Shown here piece after piece: positions 43,180 to 52,424 of a stretch of DNA of 64,000 nucleotides. Position 1 is the first letter of the stretch. Every line of letters begins with the position of its first letter. Made by a program: the position numbers and the translations under genes. Origin of the DNA: CAYJEQ01 sp964370185. GTDB taxonomy: Bacteria > Bacillota > Clostridia > Oscillospirales > Ruminococcaceae. Under the pieces are notes generated by a model that made no database searches, was not told the origin of the DNA, and saw only the letters and a list, made by a program, of their open reading frames with translations. The stretch spans positions 1-64,000 of the forward strand of contig CAYJIJ010000004.1 of the NCBI GenBank assembly GCA_964370185.1. The letters run 5' to 3'.

Positions 43180-44343
43180 ATGGGATATTTGATGAATACA
43201 TATAAGCGTTTTGACATCTGCATAGTAAAAGGCGAAGGTGCTAAAGTGTGGGATGATAAAGGCAAAGAATACATAGACCTCACAAGTGGGATAGGTGTTA
43301 GCTCGCTTGGATATAATAACCCCAAAATTACAAATGCTATTTCAGAGCAGTCGAAAAAGGTAATGCATATGTCAAACCTTTTTTATAACGAAAATGACGA
43401 AAAATTAGCAGAAAAAATCTGCAAAGCAACAGGGATGAAAAATGTATTTTTTGCAAATAGCGGTGCCGAAGCAAACGAGGGTGCAATAAAGCTTGCAAGA
43501 AAATACAGCAGTAATAAATACTCAGCCGAAAGATGCGAAATTATCACACTCAATAACTCTTTCCACGGCAGAACAATAGCCACACTTAAAGCCACAGGGC
43601 AAGAAAAATTTCACAAAGATTTTTCACCATTTCCAGATGGATTTAAATACGCAAATGCGGATGATATAGAAGATGTAAAAAGTAAAATAAATGATAAAAC
43701 TTGTGCTATCATGATAGAAATTATACAGGGTGAGGGTGGAGTAGTTCCACTGAGTAAAGCTTTTGTGTCCGATATAGCGAAAATATGCGAAGAAAAAGAT
43801 ATACTTTTAATCATTGATGAAGTTCAAACAGGTATTGGCAGATGCGGAGCATTTTGTGCATTTATGTCGTATGGAATAAAGCCCGATATATTTACCTTAG
43901 CAAAAGGCCTCGGGGGAGGTATTCCGATAGGGGCGGTTGTTGCAGGGGAGAAATGCGAAAAAACATTTGTCTACTCCGACCACGGCTCAACCTTCGGAGG
44001 TAATCCACTTTGCACCGCAGTGGGCAATGCAGTGGTTGACACTATGGACGACGCTTTCCTATCCGAAATCACCAAAAAAGGCGAATATTTAAAGGCAAAG
44101 CTTTCAGAAATGAATATCCCATTTGTAACAGATGTTAGAGGAATGGGACTGATGATAGGAATTGGAATTGATAACTCCAAACTAAACTCCGATTTAGCTA
44201 ATAAAATTATCGAAAAAGGTGTGCTGATACTCACAGCAGGGAATAACGCACTGAGAATGTTACCCCCACTGATTATTGGATATGATGAAATAGGCACAGC
44301 AGTAAAAATTATAAAAGAAACTCTAATGGAGGAAGCGAAATAA
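43180..44343 (+). CDS. argD: Acetylornithine aminotransferase
   Basis: A 387-residue PLP enzyme. NSGAEANEGAIKLARKY (about 95) binds the cofactor phosphate, IIDEVQTGIGRCG (about 210) holds the Asp, and TLAKGLGGGIPIGA (about 240) the Schiff-base Lys. The start at ATG 43180 follows AAAGGAG; an upstream frame from 43147 overlaps argB. Its stop overlaps the argF start by one base, so translation is coupled. Confidence 0.93.
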   Translation: MGYLMNTYKRFDICIVKGEGAKVWDDKGKEYIDLTSGIGVSSLGYNNPKITNAISEQSKKVMHMSNLFYNENDEKLAEKICKATGMKNVFFANSGAEANEGAIKLARKYSSNKYSAERCEIITLNNSFHGRTIATLKATGQEKFHKDFSPFPDGFKYANADDIEDVKSKINDKTCAIMIEIIQGEGGVVPLSKAFVSDIAKICEEKDILLIIDEVQTGIGRCGAFCAFMSYGIKPDIFTLAKGLGGGIPIGAVVAGEKCEKTFVYSDHGSTFGGNPLCTAVGNAVVDTMDDAFLSEITKKGEYLKAKLSEMNIPFVTDVRGMGLMIGIGIDNSKLNSDLANKIIEKGVLILTAGNNALRMLPPLIIGYDEIGTAVKIIKETLMEEAK

Positions 44344-45248
44344 TGAAAAATCTATTTAAAATGCTTGACCTTACAAAAGAAGAAATACTCGAAATACTAA
44401 AGCTTGCAGATAAGCTAAAAGAAGAAACAAAAAATAAAATCCCCCACAGGCATTTAGAGGGTAAAACAATCGGAATGATATTTGAAAAATCCTCCACAAG
44501 GACAAGAGTTTCTTTCGAAGTTGGTATATCACAGCTTGGCGGAGTGCCACTATTTCTATCCAGCAATGATTTGCAAATAGGTAGGGGAGAGCCAATTGAA
44601 GACACCGCAAGAGTGCTTGGAAGATACCTTGACGGTATAATGATAAGAACATTTAAGCAGGAAACTGTTGAAAAGCTTGCAGAATACTCAAAGCTCCCAG
44701 TAATAAACGGACTAACGGACTTTTCACACCCCTGCCAGATACTTGCCGACCTCATGACAATCAAAGAGCACAAAGGCAAATTAGAGGGGCTAAAGCTTGC
44801 ATTCATAGGCGATGGGAACAATGTCTGCAATAGTCTGATAGTTGGAGCACTGAAAGTGGGAATGAAAGTTTCGGTGGCGTGCCCTAAGGGATATGAGCCG
44901 GATGAAGTGATACTCGAGTTTGCAAAAGAAAAAGACTTTACACTGACTGATGCTCCCAAAACAGCCGCAAAAGATGCTGATGTGCTTGTTACCGATGTAT
45001 GGGCGAGCATGGGGCAGGAAGATGAGGCTCAAAAACGCAAAATAGCCTTTGATGGTTATATTATCAACAACGAATTAATGAGCATAGCAAATAATGATGC
45101 AATGGTACTTCACTGCTTACCAGCGCACAGGGAAGAAGAAATTTCGACAGAAGTATTTGAAGCAAATGCAAAATATATATTTGACGAAGCGGAAAATCGT
45201 CTGCACGCCCAAAAAGCCGTAATGGTTAAGCTCTATAAGGAGGACTAA
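44343..45248 (+). CDS. argF: Ornithine carbamoyltransferase
   Basis: A 301-residue enzyme that makes citrulline from ornithine and carbamoyl phosphate. FEKSSTRTRVSFEVG (about 45) is the carbamoyl-phosphate STRTR motif, HPCQILAD (about 130) follows, and LHCLPAHR (about 260) is the ornithine motif. Last known enzyme of the operon; argG and argH are not in the window. GGAGG lies within the end of argD. A biosynthetic role is favoured by context over the catabolic arcB. Confidence 0.95.
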   Translation: MKNLFKMLDLTKEEILEILKLADKLKEETKNKIPHRHLEGKTIGMIFEKSSTRTRVSFEVGISQLGGVPLFLSSNDLQIGRGEPIEDTARVLGRYLDGIMIRTFKQETVEKLAEYSKLPVINGLTDFSHPCQILADLMTIKEHKGKLEGLKLAFIGDGNNVCNSLIVGALKVGMKVSVACPKGYEPDEVILEFAKEKDFTLTDAPKTAAKDADVLVTDVWASMGQEDEAQKRKIAFDGYIINNELMSIANNDAMVLHCLPAHREEEISTEVFEANAKYIFDEAENRLHAQKAVMVKLYKED

Positions 45249-45252
45249 AGCC

Positions 45253-45465
45253 ATGAATGAAAACAATGTAATGTTTAAAATTAGCAAAGACCATCTGCAA
45301 GAAGCAATAGTACTCGCCGATACATTCCTAAGTAAGGGGTATAATCTCTTTGCAGAGGGCGATTTAGCAAATGAATTTAATAAAAATTTCATTGCGACAA
45401 GTGTATTCCATGATGATTTAAAGATGAAGTTTTTAATCACCGATGAAATGTTTGCAACAGCATAA
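45253..45465 (+). CDS. Small orphan protein at the end of the arg operon
   Basis: A 70-residue soluble, helical-looking protein that I do not recognise. AAGGAGG lies across the end of argF, nine bases before the ATG, and only four bases separate the genes, so it should be translated as part of the arg operon. The composition is ordinary, with no cysteines, signal peptide or membrane helix. A regulatory or enzyme-binding microprotein of arginine metabolism is possible; no motif supports a specific role. Confidence 0.6.
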   Translation: MNENNVMFKISKDHLQEAIVLADTFLSKGYNLFAEGDLANEFNKNFIATSVFHDDLKMKFLITDEMFATA

Positions 45466-45477
45466 AAATAATAAGAA

Positions 45478-45526
45478 TTCGGAGTATTTCACTGTGAAAA
45501 ATCAGTAGAATACTCCGAAAATTTTT
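45478..45526 (+). terminator. arg operon terminator (CGGAGTATT variant)
   Basis: TTCGGAGTATT (45478-45488) pairs with AATACTCCGAA (45509-45519), followed by AATTTTT. Compared with 2132-2176, the G-C to A-T change occurs in both arms. Confidence 0.82.
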
Positions 45527-45608
45527 ATTATGGTTACCCAAAGGTAACTATGGTACTTTTTAGTGCTTACTTTACAAATATATTCCACTGCTATATTATA
45601 ATAAACAT

Positions 45609-45690
45609 AATAGCTTTACAATGTCAGCGGCTTAAGCTGTAGAATATTTTTTGTATATCTTTCTTAAGTTGTTGACATTGAATAGCTTTA
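45609..45690 (+). mobile_element. Miniature inverted-repeat element, copy 2 (62 bp core)
   Basis: Terminal repeats CAATGTCAGCGGCTTAAG (45619-45636) and CTTAAGTTGTTGACATTG (45663-45680) are flanked by perfect 10-bp duplications AATAGCTTTA (45609-45618 and 45681-45690). The interior, about 30 bases, is nearly identical to that of copy 1 on the other strand, but some 38 bases are missing at the inner hairpin. Confidence 0.88.
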
Positions 45691-45712
45691 ATTAAAATAG
45701 GAGGGATATAAA

Positions 45713-46381
45713 ATGACTATCAAAGATATTTATGAGAAATTCGACAAAATCGGATGTCTTTCATTTACTACTGTAAATGATGAGGGCGAGCCTATATCAC
45801 GCATTGCACATCTAAGGGGATATGACGATGACGGCATATATTTTATGACTATGTATACAAAAGGTTTTTACAAAGAGCTTAAAGAGCAGAAAAAACTTGC
45901 AGTATGCGGACTCGGTGCAAATACCGCAGTGGCTCATGACGCAAACGGTATGCCTGTATTTGAGGGAGGATATGCAATGCGCATGACTGGCACGGTCAAA
46001 GAAGTGCCCATTGAAGACATCAAGGCGAAAAACAATCCAATATTTGATGTCTGTATAAAAGACCAAGTGAAATACAATGCAATGGTAGTTTTCTGTATTA
46101 CATCTGGCAGGGGGGATGTGTTTGATTACGATTTCGCCATGAAAAATCGCGACCATAAACTTCAGCGTACTTACTTTGCATACAATGGCGCTGAGCCTAA
46201 ATATCGTGGTCTTATTATAGATAAAGACAAATGCATCTCATGCGGTGTCTGTAAGGAGAAATGCACATTTAAGGCAATTTATACCGAGGACGAAAGCTAT
46301 GCAGTGGATAAGCACCGCTGCGATGAATGTGGCGACTGCTATTTAAACTGCCCTGCTGAGGCAATAAGTTATCGTAAGTAA
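45713..46381 (+). CDS. Flavin-binding split-barrel protein fused to a 2x[4Fe-4S] ferredoxin
   Basis: A 222-residue protein. The N-terminal 130 residues look like the pyridoxamine-5'-phosphate-oxidase-like FMN-binding barrel (GCLSFTTVNDEGEPISR). The C terminus has two ferredoxin motifs, CISCGVCKEKC and CDECGDCYLNCP. It probably passes electrons between ferredoxin and bound flavin or a substrate; the substrate is unknown. AGGAGG precedes the ATG. A miniature element ends 22 bp upstream and may have altered its promoter region. Confidence 0.8.
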   Translation: MTIKDIYEKFDKIGCLSFTTVNDEGEPISRIAHLRGYDDDGIYFMTMYTKGFYKELKEQKKLAVCGLGANTAVAHDANGMPVFEGGYAMRMTGTVKEVPIEDIKAKNNPIFDVCIKDQVKYNAMVVFCITSGRGDVFDYDFAMKNRDHKLQRTYFAYNGAEPKYRGLIIDKDKCISCGVCKEKCTFKAIYTEDESYAVDKHRCDECGDCYLNCPAEAISYRK

Positions 46382-46411
46382 TAAACCTGATAAAACTAAG
46401 CAATAACATAT

Positions 46412-46440
46412 AAATGGGCATGGCATAGCTATGTCCATTT
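46412..46440 (+). terminator. Terminator hairpin
   Basis: AAATGGGCAT pairs with ATGTCCATTT (46412-46440), one G-U, followed by TAATTT. Confidence 0.6.
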
Positions 46441-46541
46441 TAATTTATATTTAAGTTGTATTTTAATGGGATTTGTAGTAGAATATATTATATCCCTTGT
46501 AAGGGCGATTTATATTGATACTCATAGAAAGAGGTACAGCA

Positions 46542-47732
46542 GTGAAAAAATGTGTAATATGTGATACTACATTAAAAGGTGAAATTTGCCCAAATTGCGG
46601 CATGAATCATTCTAAATCTACATCAAAGCCGCTTGTGGACAGCCACAAATTTAGGGATTACGGTCAAGTGAGCAACAAAAATTACGATAATAATGCAGAT
46701 TATACCGACACAAGCAAGGAATATGAATTTAACAGCTCAAAAAAGGAATACATATTTGATAATAAAGTTGATGGCAATAATACTTCGGGTAGCGAAAATA
46801 AGACCTCAGCGTCATTTAAGCAACTTGGACAAGACCAGTGGAAAAATAATAGTAATTGGCAAAAAAACGCCCCAAAAACTACCAATAAAAAAGGCTGCGG
46901 TTGTTTATTGTTTATAGCAGCATTTTTGCTATTTAATTTCTTAATTCCAATAATAAGCATGTTTACTTCTATAACAATGCCCTTTTCATTTTTTGGATCA
47001 ACACCCGAGCCAATGCCTGAAATTTATTCCGACTTTGCTCTATCAGAGGTAGAAGTAGAAGTAAGTAATGGCGATGTTGAGTATGTCGACGATGTAGAAG
47101 ATTACTATGGTGACGAATATGTTATCGGCAATGACGACGATTTTTTTGAGAGTACCTCAGATATAACCATGCCTGAATACGAAGATTTTATATTTTATGA
47201 TACAGATGAATACTATCGCTATTTAAATCAAGGAGTATATATTATTGGCGTGGATTTACCTTCAGGTATATACAGCGGAGAGTATTATGATGATGTATTT
47301 TATTCACTTACCATTAATAATGCAGAAGTGATGATAGAAGATTTCTACGAATTCCCACTCTATGAGGGCGATGTATTAGTAATAACTGGAGATGAATCAT
47401 TTGAACTATACGCACACTCCCACACACCTCCCACACTCACTGTGGTAAATGAAGATATCTACGATTACAGATATTACACCCAAGGTGAAATTGCAGGGAT
47501 TGATTATCCAGAGGGCACATATGACATATGGCATATGAATGGCGGCAGTGGAATGGTGCATATAATTTATCCAGAGGATTTTGCGATGGAGAGCTTTAGT
47601 TTTAAGCTTAGTGATGAAAATTATTCTCAGTGGTATTTCAGCAATGTGCCCCTCCCATTCGGCACTGAAATCCTCCATGACGAAGGCATGGTACTAACTA
47701 CCGACAATAGCTTATTTGAATATTTGTCTTAA
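46542..47732 (+). CDS. Zinc-ribbon, single-pass membrane protein with acidic outer domain
   Basis: A 396-residue protein with a GTG start at 46542 after AAAGAGG; an upstream TTG at 46515 has no ribosome site. Residues 3-18 form a zinc ribbon (CVICDTTLKGEICPNCG), followed by a polar linker, a membrane helix near 115-145, and a very acidic outer part of about 240 residues rich in Asp, Glu and Tyr. The second half has two similar segments (YLNQGVYIIGVDLPSG and YYTQGEIAGIDYPEG), suggesting a duplicated small beta domain. Function unknown. Confidence 0.7.
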   Translation: MKKCVICDTTLKGEICPNCGMNHSKSTSKPLVDSHKFRDYGQVSNKNYDNNADYTDTSKEYEFNSSKKEYIFDNKVDGNNTSGSENKTSASFKQLGQDQWKNNSNWQKNAPKTTNKKGCGCLLFIAAFLLFNFLIPIISMFTSITMPFSFFGSTPEPMPEIYSDFALSEVEVEVSNGDVEYVDDVEDYYGDEYVIGNDDDFFESTSDITMPEYEDFIFYDTDEYYRYLNQGVYIIGVDLPSGIYSGEYYDDVFYSLTINNAEVMIEDFYEFPLYEGDVLVITGDESFELYAHSHTPPTLTVVNEDIYDYRYYTQGEIAGIDYPEGTYDIWHMNGGSGMVHIIYPEDFAMESFSFKLSDENYSQWYFSNVPLPFGTEILHDEGMVLTTDNSLFEYLS

Positions 47733-47756
47733 TCTTATCAGTACTTTTTACAATCT

Positions 47757-47804
47757 AAAACGGTCTATTTTCACCGCATATAGCGATGGAAATAGACCGT
47801 TTTT
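47757..47804 (+). terminator. Intrinsic terminator
   Basis: AAAACGGTCTATTT (47757-47770) pairs with AAATAGACCGTTTT (47790-47803), ending in a T run. A degenerate copy of the TATACCAATT motif lies about ten bases downstream. Confidence 0.88.
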
Positions 47805-47887
47805 AATTATGGCTCTATACTAAATGTTTGGGGTAAGAAAAGAGCCTACTTTCTATTGACAAAGAGCCTTAATTATATTATAGAGTT

Positions 47888-48943
47888 TTATGCATTCTTT
47901 TGTCTGCTCAGTAGTTTTCTACCGGGGCAGTCACTGCCTCTACCCTCATGCCAAAAGCAAGTTGGACACTGGACACATTTGCCTACATTCATATCATCTT
48001 TAGCATCATTTGGCCAGTTTGGATTTACCAAAGCCCCCCTACCTATACATACCATATCAACATTTGTAAGCTCTGTAACACGCTCTGCATCATCACGGCT
48101 TTTAATTCCATACACCGCAAAAACAGGGATGTTAACTGCTTTTTTTATCTCACCTGCACCATAGATAACATCTGCAAAAGGGAAATCAGTCGGTGAAAAA
48201 GAGTCCGCTCTGAGTGAAAAGCCAGAAGACACATTTAAAAAGTCAATGCCTATTTCTTCAAAAATTTTAGCATGGCGTATGCCATCTTCCAAGGTGGGTT
48301 CAAAGCATCCCATCCTGATGCCAACCACAAATTTTTCAGAAACTTTCGCTCTGATTTTGGAGAGAATATTTTTTACAATCAGTGTTTCATCCTCGCCATA
48401 AGCATCATTTCTCTGATTAACCCTTTTGTTTAAAAACTGCGTTAGTAAGTAATTGTGTGCGCCATGTAGCTCGGCACCGTCATATCCAGCTTTTTCAGCC
48501 CTAATAGCCGCTGATACATACGCATCTTCAATCTCTACTACTTCTTCAAAGCTTAATCCACGAGCCGTTCTATTTTTTTCCGTACATGGGGACGATGAAA
48601 CAACATCTTCACCCACCGCAATAAGCCCAGCATGGTGAATTTGCAAAAAAGTAGGGGTGTTTTCCGCATGAATAATATTTACTATGCTCCTATGCCCGTC
48701 AATATGTGCATCATCCCAGATGCCGAGCTGGTCTTTGGAGAGTCTACCATTTGCAGAAATGGCTGTAGCTTCTACGACTATTGCACCAAATCCACCCTTA
48801 GCCATTTCGGTGTAGTGGGAAATATTCTTCTCACCAACAAAACCACCCTCTTTGGCATATCCAAAACATACAAGAGGTGGAAGACAAATGCGGTTTTTAA
48901 CCATAGTGTTTCTGATTTTAAACTCTTCAAATAAATTTTTCAT
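47888..48943 (-). CDS. Old Yellow Enzyme family NADH:flavin oxidoreductase
   Basis: A 351-residue FMN barrel enzyme. QIHHAG (about 100), AGYDGAELHGAHNYLL (about 165) and FAVYGIKS with CIGRGALVNP toward the end are family motifs. The C terminus keeps cysteines CVQCPTCFWHEGRGSDC but lacks the long FAD/NAD domain of 2,4-dienoyl-CoA reductase. It would reduce activated double bonds of an unknown substrate. AGGAGG... precedes the ATG on the minus strand (GGGAGGA). Confidence 0.88.
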   Translation of the reverse strand: MKNLFEEFKIRNTMVKNRICLPPLVCFGYAKEGGFVGEKNISHYTEMAKGGFGAIVVEATAISANGRLSKDQLGIWDDAHIDGHRSIVNIIHAENTPTFLQIHHAGLIAVGEDVVSSSPCTEKNRTARGLSFEEVVEIEDAYVSAAIRAEKAGYDGAELHGAHNYLLTQFLNKRVNQRNDAYGEDETLIVKNILSKIRAKVSEKFVVGIRMGCFEPTLEDGIRHAKIFEEIGIDFLNVSSGFSLRADSFSPTDFPFADVIYGAGEIKKAVNIPVFAVYGIKSRDDAERVTELTNVDMVCIGRGALVNPNWPNDAKDDMNVGKCVQCPTCFWHEGRGSDCPGRKLLSRQKNA

Positions 48944-49059
48944 ATAAATCCTCCCAATATTAAATTATAGGCTAATGACTTGGCTGTTGTTTCGCCAAAG
49001 TTTAAATATATCTACCCAAAGGCTAATTTTCACAGCTATTCATTATAACCTATTCACTT

Positions 49060-50223
49060 TTAAATAATCCCATCGTCAGTTAGTAGCTTTTTAAGGGTCT
49101 GCTCCACTTTGTACTCACTGCAAAACTCTTCTATTTCGGCTAAAAGCTTTGAAGTATCATTCTTCTTTTTGCCACGCTTAGCCCTAATCATGATATTTTT
49201 CGGCGAATGTGCAAAATCTACAAATTCGAGTACCTGCGTATTATATCCGCATATTTCAAGCAAATTTGCCCTTATACTGTCGGTAGCAAGTGCCGACATT
49301 CTCTCCTTTATCAACCCATACCTTGTAAAAAGAGTGCTTACATCTCCTTTTATTGCAGAATTTATTTCATGCTGGCAGCAGGGGACGGATATAATCATTT
49401 CCGCAGAGAGCTTCACCGCATGATATAGGGCGTAATCAGTAGCAGTATCACAGGCGTGTAGAGTTATAACCATATCCACCTTTTCACTGTCATTGTAATC
49501 GGCAATGTCCCCATGATGAAAGACGAGATTTTCATAATTATACTTCTTAGCCAAAGCATTGCAGTCCGATATTACCTGCTCTTTTAAATCCATGCCGACA
49601 ATCCTTGTCGGTATTTTTTTTATGAAATTGAGATAGTGATAAACTATAAATGTAAGATAGCTCTTGCCACAGCCAAAATCAATTATATTAAGCTTAGTGG
49701 GTGGGGAAGTTTTTATCATGTCTTCGATAAATTCTATAAATCTATTAATCTGCCTGTATTTATCATACATAGAATTTATCACTTTTCCCTCAGCAGAAAA
49801 AACTCCTAAATCATAGAGTGCAGGTATCATAACCCCCTCTTTTATTAGATATTCCTTTTCTCTGTTGTGGCTTTTTACAGCAGTTTCAGCAGGTGATTTT
49901 CTTAGTTTTCGATTGGAAAGAAGCTTTTCCTTTTTAGTAAATTTTACACTGTAATCATAACTATCATCACTAAAAGCAAACTGCCTGAATTCCTTATGTA
50001 AAAGCTCATCTAAGAATTTTTTTACTTCTAAAATTGGATAATTATAGTGGAAAGACTGTGTAGCGGTAAAAAGCTCAATTTGATATTTGCTTTCTCCACC
50101 AATATCCATGAGAGTGATTTTACCTTTTTTATAGCTTTTCTCAGAATTTCGAGAGTCACTAAATATTCCACTTATCGCTTTACCACTCGCAAATATATCT
50201 AAAAAATCATTTAATTCTTTCAT
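49060..50223 (-). CDS. SAM-dependent methyltransferase (Methyltransf_32-like)
   Basis: A 387-residue protein. The N-terminal 160 residues are unassigned and basic. The methyltransferase domain begins near 170 with IIDFGCGKSYLTFIVYHYL (SAM motif I), then VGMDLKE and VITLHACDTATDYAL, the pattern of PF13679. Similar proteins may modify RNA, and the basic N terminus would fit, but the substrate is unknown. It is monocistronic, 116 bp from the Old Yellow Enzyme gene on the same strand. Confidence 0.75.
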   Translation of the reverse strand: MKELNDFLDIFASGKAISGIFSDSRNSEKSYKKGKITLMDIGGESKYQIELFTATQSFHYNYPILEVKKFLDELLHKEFRQFAFSDDSYDYSVKFTKKEKLLSNRKLRKSPAETAVKSHNREKEYLIKEGVMIPALYDLGVFSAEGKVINSMYDKYRQINRFIEFIEDMIKTSPPTKLNIIDFGCGKSYLTFIVYHYLNFIKKIPTRIVGMDLKEQVISDCNALAKKYNYENLVFHHGDIADYNDSEKVDMVITLHACDTATDYALYHAVKLSAEMIISVPCCQHEINSAIKGDVSTLFTRYGLIKERMSALATDSIRANLLEICGYNTQVLEFVDFAHSPKNIMIRAKRGKKKNDTSKLLAEIEEFCSEYKVEQTLKKLLTDDGII

Positions 50224-50370
50224 AATCCAATCATCCTTTTATAGCTGTAAGAAAAACTAAATTTTCATCACCTATTTACTTTAAACAAAGCTTAGATTTA
50301 ATTTTTTATATTCCTATGCCTCCTGTACGGAGTAAAAATATAAAAAGGAGAAAATTACTTATTCCTACTT

Positions 50371-50416
50371 TTTAAAAATGGGAGTGGCACAAAAATATAT
50401 ACCACTCCCCAAAAAC
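50371..50416 (-). terminator. Terminator of the prfA-aminopeptidase operon
   Basis: GGGAGTGG (50380-50387) pairs with CCACTCCC (50402-50409). The minus strand continues with ATTTTTAAAAA. Confidence 0.75.
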
Positions 50417-50436
50417 TCTATTTTTACTGACAATAA

Positions 50437-51840
50437 CTACTGTGCCGCTTTGATGAATGCATCAAACGCCCTGTAAGCCATATAAGTGTCAATTTTTGAT
50501 ACTATTTCAAAAGGTGCATGCATGGAAAGCACTGGCACACCTAAGTCGACTGTATCAACGCCATACTCAGCTATAAACGCCGCAACAGTACCGCCGCCGC
50601 CTTGGTCAACTTTGCCTAAAAGGCCTGTCTGCCATACAACGGATGCATTATCTAAGAAAGTTCTCACATAGTGCATATATTCAGCGGAAGCATCGCTTGA
50701 ACCGCCCTTACCGCCACTTCCAGTGTACTTAGTAATAACCACACCCTTATTAAAATAAGCGGTGTTATTAGCCTCAGTAACTTCGGGGAATGTGGGGTCG
50801 AAAGCACAGCTTACATCAGCGGATAAGCATTTTGATTTAGCGAAAACATCTCTGCCCTTAGCGCCCATGCCCTCTGCTAAATCTTCAATGAAATACTCGA
50901 GATAATTAGCTCTTAGTCCTGTGGCACCTGCCGAACCGATTTCTTCTTTATCTGCAAGCACATTTACCCATGTGTATTCAGGGGATAGGTTTTGCAGTGA
51001 TGCCATAATAGAAGTGTATGCACACACTCTGTCGTCATGGCCATATGCTCCGAGCATACTTCTATCAAGCCCTACATCTGCGGCATTTTGTACAGGTACT
51101 AACGAGAGCTCAGCAGAAACAAAGTCCGCTTCTATTACGCCGTATTTTTCAAAGAGAATGTTTAGTATATTGAGCTTAACCTTTTCGCTCGCCTTATCGT
51201 CTTTGAAAGGTCTTGAACCAATAAGCACATTGAGGTCTTCGCCTTTGATTGCATCCTTTATAGGTTTTCCCATTTGGTCTTTGCCTAAGTGGGGAAGCAA
51301 ATCGGTGATGCAAAATACAGGGTCGTTTTCACCTTCTCCGATTGCAACAGTCACCTTACTGCCATCTTTTTTCATGATTACACCGTGGAGTGAAAGGGGA
51401 AGTGCCACCCATTGGTATTTTTTAATTCCACCATAGTAATGAGTTTTTAGATAGGCGATTTCTTTATTTTCATAAAGTGGGTTTGGTTTTAAATCAAGCC
51501 TTGGGGAGTCTATATGGCTTGCAAGTATCTTAACCCCATCTGTTATTGGCTTACTGCCCACAACTGCAAATACTAAAGCCTTGCCACGATTGTTTTGATA
51601 AATTTTATCCCCCGCCTTGTAAGCCTTACCGGGTACAAATTCAGAAAAGCCCTTTTCCTTTAGCATATCTATTGTATAGTCCACGCATTCGCGCTCGGTT
51701 TTACCATTATCGAGATAGCTTTTATAGCCCTCGTTAAAACTGTCCACTGCGGATAGTTCTTTTTCGTCGATCACTTCGCATGCATGTTCTGGCTTATAGC
51801 AAAGTTTTTCCTGTAAAAGCTGTCCTGCTGATTTTTCCAT
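50437..51840 (-). CDS. M18 family metalloaminopeptidase
   Basis: A 467-residue cytoplasmic zinc aminopeptidase. ASHIDSPRLDLKP (about 110), YGHDDRVCA (about 270), DKEEIGSAGATG (about 300), the Asp of SADVSCAFDP and VLSMHAPFE near the end supply the zinc ligands and catalytic Glu. The length matches the family, which prefers acidic or neutral N-terminal residues. Last gene of the six-gene minus-strand operon, 11 bp after the lytic transglycosylase gene, followed by a terminator. Confidence 0.92.
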   Translation of the reverse strand: MEKSAGQLLQEKLCYKPEHACEVIDEKELSAVDSFNEGYKSYLDNGKTERECVDYTIDMLKEKGFSEFVPGKAYKAGDKIYQNNRGKALVFAVVGSKPITDGVKILASHIDSPRLDLKPNPLYENKEIAYLKTHYYGGIKKYQWVALPLSLHGVIMKKDGSKVTVAIGEGENDPVFCITDLLPHLGKDQMGKPIKDAIKGEDLNVLIGSRPFKDDKASEKVKLNILNILFEKYGVIEADFVSAELSLVPVQNAADVGLDRSMLGAYGHDDRVCAYTSIMASLQNLSPEYTWVNVLADKEEIGSAGATGLRANYLEYFIEDLAEGMGAKGRDVFAKSKCLSADVSCAFDPTFPEVTEANNTAYFNKGVVITKYTGSGGKGGSSDASAEYMHYVRTFLDNASVVWQTGLLGKVDQGGGGTVAAFIAEYGVDTVDLGVPVLSMHAPFEIVSKIDTYMAYRAFDAFIKAAQ

Positions 51841-51851
51841 AATATTCTCCT

Positions 51852-52424
51852 TTACATATCGTATAGTATTTTATAAATTTTAACTGAGTTATTAATTTTG
51901 TTTATATAATTCTCAGTTTCTTCATACGGTATATTATTAACCACTCTTACTCCATTTATCTCCTCAGAATATTTTTCGTCGGAAAGCCAGTTTTCGAGTG
52001 TGCCCATTCCAGCGTTATAAGCTGATAGAGCATTTTCGGTGGCGGTGTATTCATTAAGATAGAATGAGAGCAAAAATGCCCCATACTCAATCGCTATATC
52101 GGGTGAGAACATGTCATCGTACTCGGTGTCGCTCTCATCGCCTTTTTTCCATTTAACCCAGTCGAAAGTGTCCTCGGTAAACTGTGTAAGCCCTATTGCA
52201 CCTACATATGAAACCGCTTCTGGATTAAAACTGCTCTCGGCATGTATTAGTGAAAACATCAGTGCAGGGTCAATATCATATTTTTCCGATGCACTATAAA
52301 CCTCTTCACTATATTTTAGTGGATATAAGCTTATCATTAGCAGATATACCGACGCCACTGCCATTACCATTATCACCAATAAGGCTATAAACACTTTTAA
52401 TCTATACGCTTTTTTAATCTTCAT
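51852..52424 (-). CDS. Lytic transglycosylase (SLT domain), membrane-anchored
   Basis: A 190-residue protein with one N-terminal membrane helix (about 9-33) and an outer SLT domain. SLIHAESSFNPEAVSY holds the catalytic Glu, then GAIGLTQFT and LSAYNAGMGTLENWL. It cleaves peptidoglycan glycan strands. Its ATG overlaps the coaE stop by one base (TAATG), so it is coupled to coaE. The pairing of coaE with a small transglycosylase is common in Clostridia. Confidence 0.92.
   Translation of the reverse strand: MKIKKAYRLKVFIALLVIMVMAVASVYLLMISLYPLKYSEEVYSASEKYDIDPALMFSLIHAESSFNPEAVSYVGAIGLTQFTEDTFDWVKWKKGDESDTEYDDMFSPDIAIEYGAFLLSFYLNEYTATENALSAYNAGMGTLENWLSDEKYSEEINGVRVVNNIPYEETENYINKINNSVKIYKILYDM

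Noticed and set aside
44309..45010. 233-codon open frame opposite argF
   Set aside because: Antisense shadow. argF carries all catalytic motifs in the plus frame.
48970..49022. Possible third copy of the miniature element near GGCTAAT repeats
   Set aside because: The ends do not match CAATG...CTTAAG and the short GGCTAAT direct repeat is not supported by inverted ends.
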